DNA from: Methanobrevibacter ruminantium | Lineage (GTDB): Archaea > Methanobacteriota > Methanobacteria > Methanobacteriales > Methanobacteriaceae | Length of the DNA stretch: 44,318 nt | Assembly: GCF_016294135.1 (NCBI RefSeq) | Contig: NZ_JAEDCO010000010.1 | Span: forward strand, 1 to 44,318 | Direction of reading: 5' to 3' | Shown here: positions 7,249 through 14,556 of the stretch, in pieces | How the letters are laid out: every line of letters starts with the position of its first letter | Position numbering within the stretch: position 1 is the first letter of the stretch | Notes under the pieces: generated by a model | Database searches by the model: none | What the model saw: only the letters and a program-made list of their open reading frames with translations | Told to the model about the DNA's origin: nothing | Translations under genes and position numbers: made by a program

Positions 7249-7854
7249 TTGCATCTAATCGACTTGAATGGAGGTGTTAGGATAGAAACTAATAATATAA
7301 GATATTTTTACAGAAATATTGTAAAGTCAGGTAAGAAATATCGTATCAAATATAACAATAAGGATTACGGAGAATTCAGTAAACTATCCGATGCACTCTA
7401 TGAAAGGGATTGCTTGTTTTATTGCAAGTTTGACTATGATCTTCTTGTGGAATGCGACTTGCCGAACAAGTATGAAAATATGGATCTTCCCCCATTTCCT
7501 GAAAGTCGCCCAAGGGGACGTATTGAAGGAAACCTGAAATTTAAAAAAGACCTTGAAGGGGAAATCGTATTCAACCATAAGGAACGTAAGTTCTGTGTTA
7601 TAAGAGGGGAAGAAAATTACGGCCAATATGATACTATGGTTGAAGCTTATTTTGTAAAAAAGACACTAATGGAACATGATTGGGATAGAGCTTGTCTCAT
7701 TCAAAACAGGAAAATCAGAGAAGACATTTTCCTTAATCAGAAAGTCAAGTCAACTAAGCCACAGCTTCCCAAATATTGTCCACAATGCGGTAATAGAGTT
7801 AAGGAAGAAGACACAGTATGTAAAATATGCGGTATAAAATTACATGGAAAATAA
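7249..7854 (+). CDS. Zinc-ribbon protein with two AP2-like repeats
   Basis: Up to 201 residues. Two related segments of about 50 residues occur: the first near 18-68 (YFYRNIVKSGKKYRIKY, NKDYGEFSKLSDALYERDCL), the second near 97-150 (GEIVFNHKERKFCVIRG, EENYGQYDTMVEAYFVKKTL). Each shows a beta-hairpin, Y-G-x-[FY] and then a helix ending in a charged pair, resembling the AP2-like DNA-binding fold. The C-terminus is a zinc ribbon, CPQCG(x10)CKICG. This suggests a nucleic-acid-binding protein, but the target is unknown. The start is uncertain: TTG at 7249 and 7264 have no ribosome site, whereas a perfect GGAGGTG (7270-7276) sits five bases before an in-frame ATA at 7282. True translation may begin there, giving 190 residues. 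Confidence 0.8.
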   Translation: MHLIDLNGGVRIETNNIRYFYRNIVKSGKKYRIKYNNKDYGEFSKLSDALYERDCLFYCKFDYDLLVECDLPNKYENMDLPPFPESRPRGRIEGNLKFKKDLEGEIVFNHKERKFCVIRGEENYGQYDTMVEAYFVKKTLMEHDWDRACLIQNRKIREDIFLNQKVKSTKPQLPKYCPQCGNRVKEEDTVCKICGIKLHGK

Positions 7855-7909
7855 GAATTATTTATAAAATAATTTTTAAAAAAAAGTTTAAATAAAAATA
7901 AAAAAGAAA

Positions 7910-7929
7910 TAGTTGGAAACTCCCAACTA
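7910..7929. terminator. Small stem-loop between convergent genes
   Basis: TAGTTGG and CCAACTA form a 7-bp stem around a 6-base loop. It lies between the ends of the zinc-ribbon gene and iorB, next to T-rich and A-rich tracts, and could help end transcription from either side. Confidence 0.45.
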
Positions 7930-7950
7930 ATAAAAAGATTTTTGTCAAGG

Positions 7951-7973
7951 TTTTATAGCCGAAGGCTATAAAA
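7951..7973. terminator. Perfect 10-bp stem-loop over the iorB stop codon
   Basis: TTTTATAGCC and GGCTATAAAA pair perfectly around a GAA loop. The stem covers the last sense codons and the TAG stop (7966-7968) of iorB on the minus strand. A T5 tract follows within about 20 bases in the iorB direction. It is probably a transcription end or mRNA 3'-stabilising element. Confidence 0.6.
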
Positions 7974-8580
7974 GCTTGTCTTTAATTGCATTATAACCAT
8001 TTTCAATAGCTTTTAAATTCATATCATGGAATTTAGGAGCTAAATTGTTTTTCATTGCAGTTTCGACGGTTTCCTTTGAAAGTGGGAAATCATCATTTGC
8101 AACACATGCACCTAAAAGCACCATATTCAATGATAAGATGCTTCCAGCATCTATTGCAAGCCCATTTCCTTCAATTGGATAAACTGAATCAAAATTATCC
8201 TTAAGATTCTTTACAATATCATCAAGTTCAGGATAGGTCTCTCCAGTTTGAGTTAAGGTTGAAGGCACAATAGGGAAAGTATTAAAGATTAAAGTTGTGT
8301 CCTTGTTTGCCTTATTCAATCCCCTTAAGACTTCAATAGGTTCAAATGCAAGAATCAAGTCTGCCTTGGATTCCTCTACAATTGAGGATTTGAAATTTCC
8401 CATCTTAAGTTCAGTTGACACAGATCCTCCCCTTTGGCTCATACCATGAATCTCACTCATCACAACATCATAACCTTCAAGCATTGCAGCTTCACCAATG
8501 ATTACAGATGTCTTAATAATTCCTTGACCGCCTACACCGGAAATGTAAATACTGTAATTGTTATTATCATTATTATCCAT
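7966..8580 (-). CDS. iorB: Indolepyruvate ferredoxin oxidoreductase, beta subunit
   Basis: The 204-residue subunit carries the 2-oxoacid:acceptor oxidoreductase gamma-type domain, with the signatures ISGVGGQGIIKTSVIIGEAA near the N-terminus and SEIHGMSQRGGSVSTELKMG near residues 42-61. With IorA it forms the enzyme that oxidatively decarboxylates aryl 2-oxoacids, and in methanogens it can work in reverse to make aromatic amino-acid precursors from aryl acids. I chose the ATG at 8580, preceded by GGTGAT (8585-8590), over a GTG three codons upstream that lies inside that ribosome site. The gene starts one base after the iorA stop codon, so the two are translated as a coupled pair. Confidence 0.95.
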   Translation of the reverse strand: MDNNDNNNYSIYISGVGGQGIIKTSVIIGEAAMLEGYDVVMSEIHGMSQRGGSVSTELKMGNFKSSIVEESKADLILAFEPIEVLRGLNKANKDTTLIFNTFPIVPSTLTQTGETYPELDDIVKNLKDNFDSVYPIEGNGLAIDAGSILSLNMVLLGACVANDDFPLSKETVETAMKNNLAPKFHDMNLKAIENGYNAIKDKLL

Positions 8581-8581
8581 C

Positions 8582-10573
8582 TTAATCACCTTTCTTTACT
8601 CCAATAGCTTTATTTGGACAAACTTGTATACAAACTGTACATGATTTACAAAGTGCCTCATCAACAACTACATTATCGTTTAGATAAGAGATTGCAGGAC
8701 ATGCAAGAGTATTTACACAAGTAAGACATTTGACACAATTGTCCTTGATTACCATAGGCGCCTTTTTCTTTTGTCCCTTGATTAATGTACATGGGTATCT
8801 TGCAATTACAACAGCAACACCATCGTATTCAAGAGCTTCCTTGTAAATGTCAACAGTCTTCTTTATGTTATGTGGATTTACAATCTTAAGGAACTTGACT
8901 CCAATTGCCTCTACAATATCTTCAATGGAAACAGCTGGAGCTTCATCTCCCATTCCATCAACTGGAATACCGGGGTTTGGCTGACCTCCTGTCATTGCAG
9001 TGATTCTGTTATCTAAAATTGTAAGCACAAACTTGTTCTTATTGTGAACTGCATTAACAAGAGGAGATAATCCGCTGTGGAAGAATGTTGAATCTCCAAT
9101 GAAACTCATAACATGCTGATTGGTTGCAATTGAGAAACCGCAACCGTCACCTACAGATGACCCCATTGCAAGCAAGTAGTCTGCAGTTTCATATGGAGGG
9201 GATATTCCTAAAGTGTAACATCCAATGTCAGAAGCGAATATCATATCCTCTTTAGCATAGCCAAGTTCTTCATAAGCCTTTACAGCAGCATAATAAGCAG
9301 ACCTATGGGAACAGCCCGCACATAATGTTGGAGCTCTTGTTGGAATGTTTTCAATCAAATCATTCAAACCATCAGTAAATTCCATCTTGTCTACGATTTC
9401 TATTAAATCTCCGTCAAGCTCTTTGCCATTTTCTGATTTGTACTCTTCCTTAAACTCAGCATCATCAGCCAAATCAGAAACAACCTTATTGATGGATTCC
9501 TTTACAATGTCTGGATTGTATTCATGAACCATTGGGAAAGTTCCATCGAACTTGCCGTAAACAGGACAATCCAAATTATTCTCACCAAGAACAGCAAGGA
9601 CATCCCTTTCAAGTACAGGATCAACTTCCTCTACAATAAAGATTCCTTCCAAGTTTTTGCAGAAGTCATAAATCAAATCTTTTGGAGTAGGATAAGACAA
9701 TGCTATTTTAAGTATATCCATACCTAAATTCTCTTGGGAAACTACATCATAAGCATAGTTGAAAGCACCTCCAGATGAAATAATACCATATTTACCTTGA
9801 AGTGATCCATTTTCAAAAGAATAAACCTCATTAACTGGACTTTCATTAGCTGTCTCTTCCATTCTTCCCATTTTTTCTGCAAGTCTTTCATGCATTGCAA
9901 GAGCATTTGCAGGAACAGGAACAAATTCCCTTGGATTTTTAACGAAATATCCTCTTAACCAATGTCCATCAGATTCAGTTTCCTTGGTTGTGGATTTAGG
10001 TTTTTCAATCTCACCGCATTCCACAATTCCTCTCATATGAGATACACGAGTGCTTGTTCTGAGAATCACTGGAATTCCAAACTGTTCAGACAAGTCAAAT
10101 CCATAAACCATCATGTCCTTAATTTCCTGAGGGGAAGATGGTTCTAAAATCGGAATGGAAGAAAGCCTTGAATAGTTTCTTGTATCCTGTTCATTCTGTG
10201 AAGAGAAAAGTGAAGGGTCATCCGCTACAAGGATAATCATTCCTCCCTTAACACCAGAGTAAGCAGTTGTCATGAATGAGTCAGCAGCTACATTCAATCC
10301 TACATGCTTCATGAAAGTAAATGATCTAAGGCCACTTGCAGCTGCAGTAGCTGCCACTTCCATAGCCACTTTTTCATTTGCAGAAAATTCAAAGTACATT
10401 TCTGCATTTTTAGCAACAACAGATAAAATATTTCCTATTTCTGAAGAAGGAGTCCCAGGGTAAGTTGCTGCAACTGATACGCCAGCTTCAATAGCTCCTC
10501 TAACAGCAGCTTCATTACCTAAAAGGAAAAGCTTATCTCCTTTTTCACTAGTTACTAATTGATCATAAGCCAT
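8582..10573 (-). CDS. iorA: Indolepyruvate ferredoxin oxidoreductase, alpha subunit
   Basis: The 663-residue catalytic subunit contains, in order: a pyruvate-ferredoxin-oxidoreductase N-terminal domain with TYPGTPSSEIGN; the FMKHVGLNVAAD segment near residue 88; a central transketolase C-like domain; a thiamine-diphosphate domain beginning near APTLCAGCSHR with GDSTFFHSG; and at the C-terminus two 4Fe-4S motifs, CVKCLTCVNTLACP and CKSCTVCIQVCP. It transfers electrons from aryl 2-oxoacids to ferredoxin, making acyl-CoA and CO2, or works in reverse. The first motif has an extra residue before its last Cys (CxxCxxCx4C), as is usual for IorA. GGTGAAT precedes the ATG. It heads the iorAB operon and is divergent from tfrB. 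Confidence 0.96.
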   Translation of the reverse strand: MAYDQLVTSEKGDKLFLLGNEAAVRGAIEAGVSVAATYPGTPSSEIGNILSVVAKNAEMYFEFSANEKVAMEVAATAAASGLRSFTFMKHVGLNVAADSFMTTAYSGVKGGMIILVADDPSLFSSQNEQDTRNYSRLSSIPILEPSSPQEIKDMMVYGFDLSEQFGIPVILRTSTRVSHMRGIVECGEIEKPKSTTKETESDGHWLRGYFVKNPREFVPVPANALAMHERLAEKMGRMEETANESPVNEVYSFENGSLQGKYGIISSGGAFNYAYDVVSQENLGMDILKIALSYPTPKDLIYDFCKNLEGIFIVEEVDPVLERDVLAVLGENNLDCPVYGKFDGTFPMVHEYNPDIVKESINKVVSDLADDAEFKEEYKSENGKELDGDLIEIVDKMEFTDGLNDLIENIPTRAPTLCAGCSHRSAYYAAVKAYEELGYAKEDMIFASDIGCYTLGISPPYETADYLLAMGSSVGDGCGFSIATNQHVMSFIGDSTFFHSGLSPLVNAVHNKNKFVLTILDNRITAMTGGQPNPGIPVDGMGDEAPAVSIEDIVEAIGVKFLKIVNPHNIKKTVDIYKEALEYDGVAVVIARYPCTLIKGQKKKAPMVIKDNCVKCLTCVNTLACPAISYLNDNVVVDEALCKSCTVCIQVCPNKAIGVKKGD

Positions 10574-11010
10574 ATAAATTCACCACACACGAGACCAATC
10601 AATTAATATCATTCTCTAAAATAACGATGAAAAATCATAAATCGATTAATCTCTAAAGTTTTAATTAAATTGTAAATATAAGATAATAATTAAAATTCGC
10701 TAAAATATCATAAAATTTTATAAAATTTCATAAATTATCATAATAAGATATTAGTTTCTTTATATATTTAATACATGGCATTTTTAAGAAATTTTAGAGT
10801 GGTTGCTAAGGATTAGATAAAAGAATTGTGACATAAAAAATGTGAGATTAAAAAATACTAAACTTTATAATTAAATAAATAAAAATATATAAAATGATTT
10901 ATTATTTTATTATATAAAAATAAATAAATGCAATTTAAGGAAAAATATAAAATTAATTTAAAAATCATATTGATAAAATAATTATTTGATAGTTTTAAAA
11001 AGGGATTGCT
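10574..11010. other. Divergent promoter region between iorA and tfrB
   Basis: A 437-base A/T-rich spacer without a supported gene. A plausible tfrB promoter is AAATATAAAAT at 10943-10953 preceded by AAGGA, which would give a leader of about 36 bases. TTTATATATTTAA near 10760-10773 is a second TATA-like stretch, about 190 bases from iorA and readable on either strand. A 68-codon minus-strand frame inside the spacer is A/T-driven low complexity and is not called. Confidence 0.6.
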
Positions 11011-12522
11011 ATGATTACCGTTTATGTAAAAAGATTCAACAGAGAAACTGATGAGGAAGCTCATATTGAATCTTATGAAATTGAAGAATATCCTGGAATG
11101 AAAGTGCTTGATGCATTGGAAGAGATCAACAGAAAATATGATGCTGACATAAGCTTTAGAAGCTCATGCCTTGCAGGACAATGCGGTTCCTGCGGAGTGA
11201 AAATCAATGGAAACGGTGCACTTGCATGTAAGGCAGAAATTAGTGATAATGTATTGATTGAACCATTGGATTTCCCAGTCATAAAGGATTTGATTGTGGA
11301 TAGAAGTTCAGCTGATGAAAAGGTAAAGCAATTGCAGTTAAGCTTGGATTGTGACAGCGAAACTTCCCATGAAAAGCTTAAGCCTGAAGACATCAAGGAT
11401 ACCAAAAAGGTTAGAAGCTGCATTGAATGTTATACCTGTTTATCCAGTTGTCCGGTGGTAAAGCACTTCAATGAAGAATTCCTCGGACCTTACTACTTAA
11501 GATACATCTCCAAGTTTGACTTTGATCCAAGAGATGAATATGACAGATTGATAGAAGCTCTTGACAGCGGAATGTATTCCTGTACAAGCTGTGGAAAATG
11601 TGGGGAAATCTGTCCTAAAAACATCAACAGCTTTGGGGATGCAATCGAAAAACTCAGAGCAATGGCTTATGCTGGAAATCTTGGACCTCTTGATGCTCAT
11701 AAGGTCTTCAAGGATAATGTTGTAGCAAGCGGAAGAAGCGTGAGCAAACCTGAAGAGCCATTCATTGAAACAATCCATAAGAAATGGGATGAAGAAGGCA
11801 AATATTATACTGATGATAATGAAGATAAGGAAAAAGTTGCATTATTCACAGGATGTATGGTGGATTACAGAGCCCAAGAGGTAGGATATGCACTACTTGA
11901 TGTATTAAAGGCAAACAACATTGAGATAGACATTCCAGAAGGACAAGTCTGTTGCGGTTCACCTCTTTTAAGGACAGGCCAAGTTGATGTAGTCCAAGAG
12001 CTTGTAGACAAGAACAAGGAGATCTTCAAGGATTATGATAAAGTTATCACTATCTGTGCAGGTTGTGGGGCAACCCTCAAAAATGACCATCCTAAATACG
12101 GTTCAAATCTCAATGTTCAAGATATCAGTGAGTTCCTCATTGACAAGCTTGATACAAGCAAAATGAAGGAAGTGGATACCAAAGTGACTTGGCATGATCC
12201 GTGCCATTTGTCAAGGGGGCAAGGCATTAGAGAAGAGCCAAGAAAAATCATTGAAATGATTCCTGGAGTTGAATTTGAAGAACTTGAACTTCCTAACCAA
12301 TGCTGTGGTGCAGGTGGAGGAATCAAATCTGGAAAACCTGAAATCGCTTTAGGGCTTGCTAAAGACAAAGCAGAGATGGTTAAAGCAACAGGTGCAGATT
12401 ATGTTACTACAATCTGTCCATTCTGTCAAATCAACATCCAAGACGGTTTGAACGAAATTGGTCTTGAAAACGTAAAAATATTAAATCTTATTCAATTGCT
12501 TAAAATGGCTTATGACGAATAG
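11011..12522 (+). CDS. tfrB: CoM/CoB-dependent fumarate reductase, subunit B
   Basis: The 503-residue protein has the TfrB layout. Residues 1-95 form a succinate-dehydrogenase-type 2Fe-2S ferredoxin with SSCLAGQCGSCG and a fourth Cys in LACKAE. Next come two 4Fe-4S motifs, CIECYTCLSSCPV (about residues 134-146) and CTSCGKCGEICPK (about 191-203). The C-terminal half has two CCG domains like HdrB, with CCGSPLLRTGQ, CAGCGATLKND, HDPCHLSRG and CCGAGGGIKSG. In the known enzyme, TfrB oxidises coenzyme M and coenzyme B to their heterodisulfide and passes electrons to TfrA, which reduces fumarate to succinate for biosynthesis. tfrA is not in this window. The ATG has a weak site (AGGGAT). trmJ begins 25 bases downstream. 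Confidence 0.95.
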   Translation: MITVYVKRFNRETDEEAHIESYEIEEYPGMKVLDALEEINRKYDADISFRSSCLAGQCGSCGVKINGNGALACKAEISDNVLIEPLDFPVIKDLIVDRSSADEKVKQLQLSLDCDSETSHEKLKPEDIKDTKKVRSCIECYTCLSSCPVVKHFNEEFLGPYYLRYISKFDFDPRDEYDRLIEALDSGMYSCTSCGKCGEICPKNINSFGDAIEKLRAMAYAGNLGPLDAHKVFKDNVVASGRSVSKPEEPFIETIHKKWDEEGKYYTDDNEDKEKVALFTGCMVDYRAQEVGYALLDVLKANNIEIDIPEGQVCCGSPLLRTGQVDVVQELVDKNKEIFKDYDKVITICAGCGATLKNDHPKYGSNLNVQDISEFLIDKLDTSKMKEVDTKVTWHDPCHLSRGQGIREEPRKIIEMIPGVEFEELELPNQCCGAGGGIKSGKPEIALGLAKDKAEMVKATGADYVTTICPFCQINIQDGLNEIGLENVKILNLIQLLKMAYDE

Positions 12523-12547
12523 GCAATAAAATCAACAGAAGATTATC

Positions 12548-13342
12548 ATGAAAAACAAAAACAAATCAAGCGATAGAGGCAAAGTTAAGGAAATAGTTGA
12601 GGATGAAGAAACTAAACGCCTAAAGGAAAACATTTATATTGTTTTTGTAGAATGTGAATCTCCTGGAAATGTTGGATTTTTAGCAAGAACCATGGGTAAC
12701 TTCGGACTCCATAAATTAGTTCTAATCAACCCATGCACCCTTAAGGATGAAGCTTATTATCAAGCTATGCATGCAAGGGAAACTGTTGAAAATGCATTGA
12801 TTTATGATACCGTTGAAGACTTTGTAAAAGACAATGAAATTGACTTTATTGTCGGTTCAACAGGAGCCCCTGGGGGAAGTTATAACCTCTCAAGGATTCC
12901 AATAAAACCGGAAGAACTTGGAAAGTCAATGAACTACAACGATAAGATAGCCATTCTCTTTGGAAGGGAAGGAAACGGATTGACCAATGCAGAAATAGAA
13001 ATGTGTGACATCACTGTAAGCATTCCAACTGACCCAAGTTATCCTATAATGAACATTTCACATGCCGCTGCAGTTATCATTTATGAAGTCTTTAAAAACA
13101 GAAACAATTATCCAGTTGAAGGATTGGAAGAAAGCACTGCACTTGAAAAGGAATATTTGTTAAGTGATATGGAAAAGCTAATCAGCACATTATCCATTCC
13201 CGATCATAAAAAGAAAAACGGATTGAAAGTGTTCAGGAATATCATCAATCGAGCTTTCATTACTGGAAGAGAGGCACATACATTAAAAGGCATTTTAAGA
13301 CGATTGAATAAAAAGATAGAAGAAGAAAACAATGATAAATAA
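12548..13342 (+). CDS. trmJ: tRNA 2'-O-methyltransferase, TrmJ/SpoU family
   Basis: The 264-residue protein has a basic N-terminal stretch of about 25 residues, then a SPOUT methyltransferase domain. Motif 1 is VECESPGNVGFLARTMGNFG (about residues 36-55), motif 2 ILFGREGNGLTNAEI and motif 3 IPTDPSYPIMNISHAAAVIIYEVF. These form the trefoil-knot SAM site that methylates the 2'-OH of a nucleotide, in TrmJ usually position 32 of tRNA. The C-terminal roughly 75 residues form the helical extension typical of TrmJ. It follows tfrB by 25 bases, probably as an operon partner without obvious functional link. The exact target base cannot be read from sequence. Confidence 0.9.
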   Translation: MKNKNKSSDRGKVKEIVEDEETKRLKENIYIVFVECESPGNVGFLARTMGNFGLHKLVLINPCTLKDEAYYQAMHARETVENALIYDTVEDFVKDNEIDFIVGSTGAPGGSYNLSRIPIKPEELGKSMNYNDKIAILFGREGNGLTNAEIEMCDITVSIPTDPSYPIMNISHAAAVIIYEVFKNRNNYPVEGLEESTALEKEYLLSDMEKLISTLSIPDHKKKNGLKVFRNIINRAFITGREAHTLKGILRRLNKKIEEENNDK

Positions 13343-13441
13343 TAAAAAAAATTTATACTTTAAAAATTATCAAAAAATTTAAATATTAATGAATTATATC
13401 TATATTAGACTTATAAAATAAAAAATTCAAGGTACTAAACT

Positions 13442-14317
13442 ATGGACGATAAAGACAGAAGAAAAGGATATTATGAAGATGTAACTACATTTTTAGTTGG
13501 GCACACATTCCATACACGATTTTTCCTTTCTAGAATGACAAGAAGATCAAGGATATTTAAAAAAATCATTGATAAAATCCTTTTCGAAGATGATGAAGTT
13601 TATGTCCTTCCAAACAAAAATGCCGTCAATAAGACCATCACTACAAACATTGAAGTCAACCAAAGCTTCCAAAAAGATGACTCTGAATTTGTGCCGAGCC
13701 AAATAATCAAGGAAGTTATAAAAGAAGCTGAAGATATTGTCATTATGCACAAATGCCTTTGCAGAACTTCTGCAAATTGTGAGGATTACCCTCAAGACTT
13801 CGGTTGTATTTTCATTGGCCCTGCAAGCAGGAAAATAGCTTCAAAATACGGTAGAAGCGCAACTGTTGAAGAGGCCTTAGCACATGTTGACAAGGCAGAT
13901 GAATTAGGATTAAGCCATGTTATCGGTAGAAACAAAATAGATGGCGTTTGGATGAATGTAAGGCCAAAGGAAAAACTCTTGACAATTTGCCATTGCTGCC
14001 CTTGCTGTTGCCTATGGAAAGTTCTTCCAGACTTGGATGATGACATCAGCAATAAGGTGATGAGGCTTGAAGACGTTGAAGTGCATACAGTAAGCTATAA
14101 CTGTAAGATGTGCAGAAAATGTTTAGATGATGACGTTTGCTTTGGAAATGCAATCTATATTGAAGATGGAAAAATAAGCATTGATCAAGACAAATGTGTT
14201 GGTTGTGGGCACTGTGTTCAAACATGCAAGTTCGATGCTATTGAATTGAATTACAGCCAAAAATCTATTGATTCTGTATTAAATAGAATTGGAGAATTAG
14301 TTGATTATAAAAAATAA
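13442..14317 (+). CDS. Cysteine-rich 4Fe-4S ferredoxin-domain protein
   Basis: A 291-residue protein with 18 cysteines. The C-terminus (residues 221-262) is a two-cluster ferredoxin, CKMCRKCLDDDVCF and CVGCGHCVQTC. Upstream lie ten more: Cys105, 107, 113 and 122 in the CLCRTSANC/FGCIF block, and a dense CHCCPCCC run (183-190). The N-terminal 100 residues are basic and lack cysteines. The arrangement CxCR, then CHCCxCCC, then ferredoxin occurs in anaerobic archaea and bacteria, but I know of no defined reaction. It is probably a cytoplasmic electron carrier or enzyme with one or more extra clusters. It is monocistronic, with AAGGT before the ATG. Confidence 0.85.
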   Translation: MDDKDRRKGYYEDVTTFLVGHTFHTRFFLSRMTRRSRIFKKIIDKILFEDDEVYVLPNKNAVNKTITTNIEVNQSFQKDDSEFVPSQIIKEVIKEAEDIVIMHKCLCRTSANCEDYPQDFGCIFIGPASRKIASKYGRSATVEEALAHVDKADELGLSHVIGRNKIDGVWMNVRPKEKLLTICHCCPCCCLWKVLPDLDDDISNKVMRLEDVEVHTVSYNCKMCRKCLDDDVCFGNAIYIEDGKISIDQDKCVGCGHCVQTCKFDAIELNYSQKSIDSVLNRIGELVDYKK

Positions 14318-14471
14318 TTAACTAATACTTTTTAATTACTTTTTTTAATTTAACTTATTTTTTTAATGATGGAATTTAATTTTATAAAAACTTATAATAA
14401 TAATTAAAAAGAAAAATTAAAATGTTAAATTATTAAGTTAAATTATTTGATTATAATAACTTATTTCAATA

Positions 14472-14523
14472 ATATTCTAATTAAATATTCTAATTAAATA
14501 TTCTAATTAATTATTCTAATTAA
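14472..14523. repeat. Four tandem copies of a 13-base unit upstream of glyS
   Basis: The unit ATATTCTAATTAA is repeated four times head to tail (14472, 14485, 14498, 14511); the last copy starts TT instead of AT. The array ends 33 bases before the glyS ATG, so it lies in the promoter or leader. Confidence 0.9.
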
Positions 14524-14556
14524 TTTAAAAAATTATTTTATTATGGAGAAATATTA

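Noticed and set aside
10858..11064. 68-codon minus-strand frame in the iorA/tfrB spacer
   Set aside because: Low-complexity Asn/Phe/Ile sequence overlapping the tfrB start; no ribosome site.
14472..14523. Tandem repeats considered as a CRISPR array
   Set aside because: The units are 13 bases and contiguous with no unique spacers; no cas genes are present.
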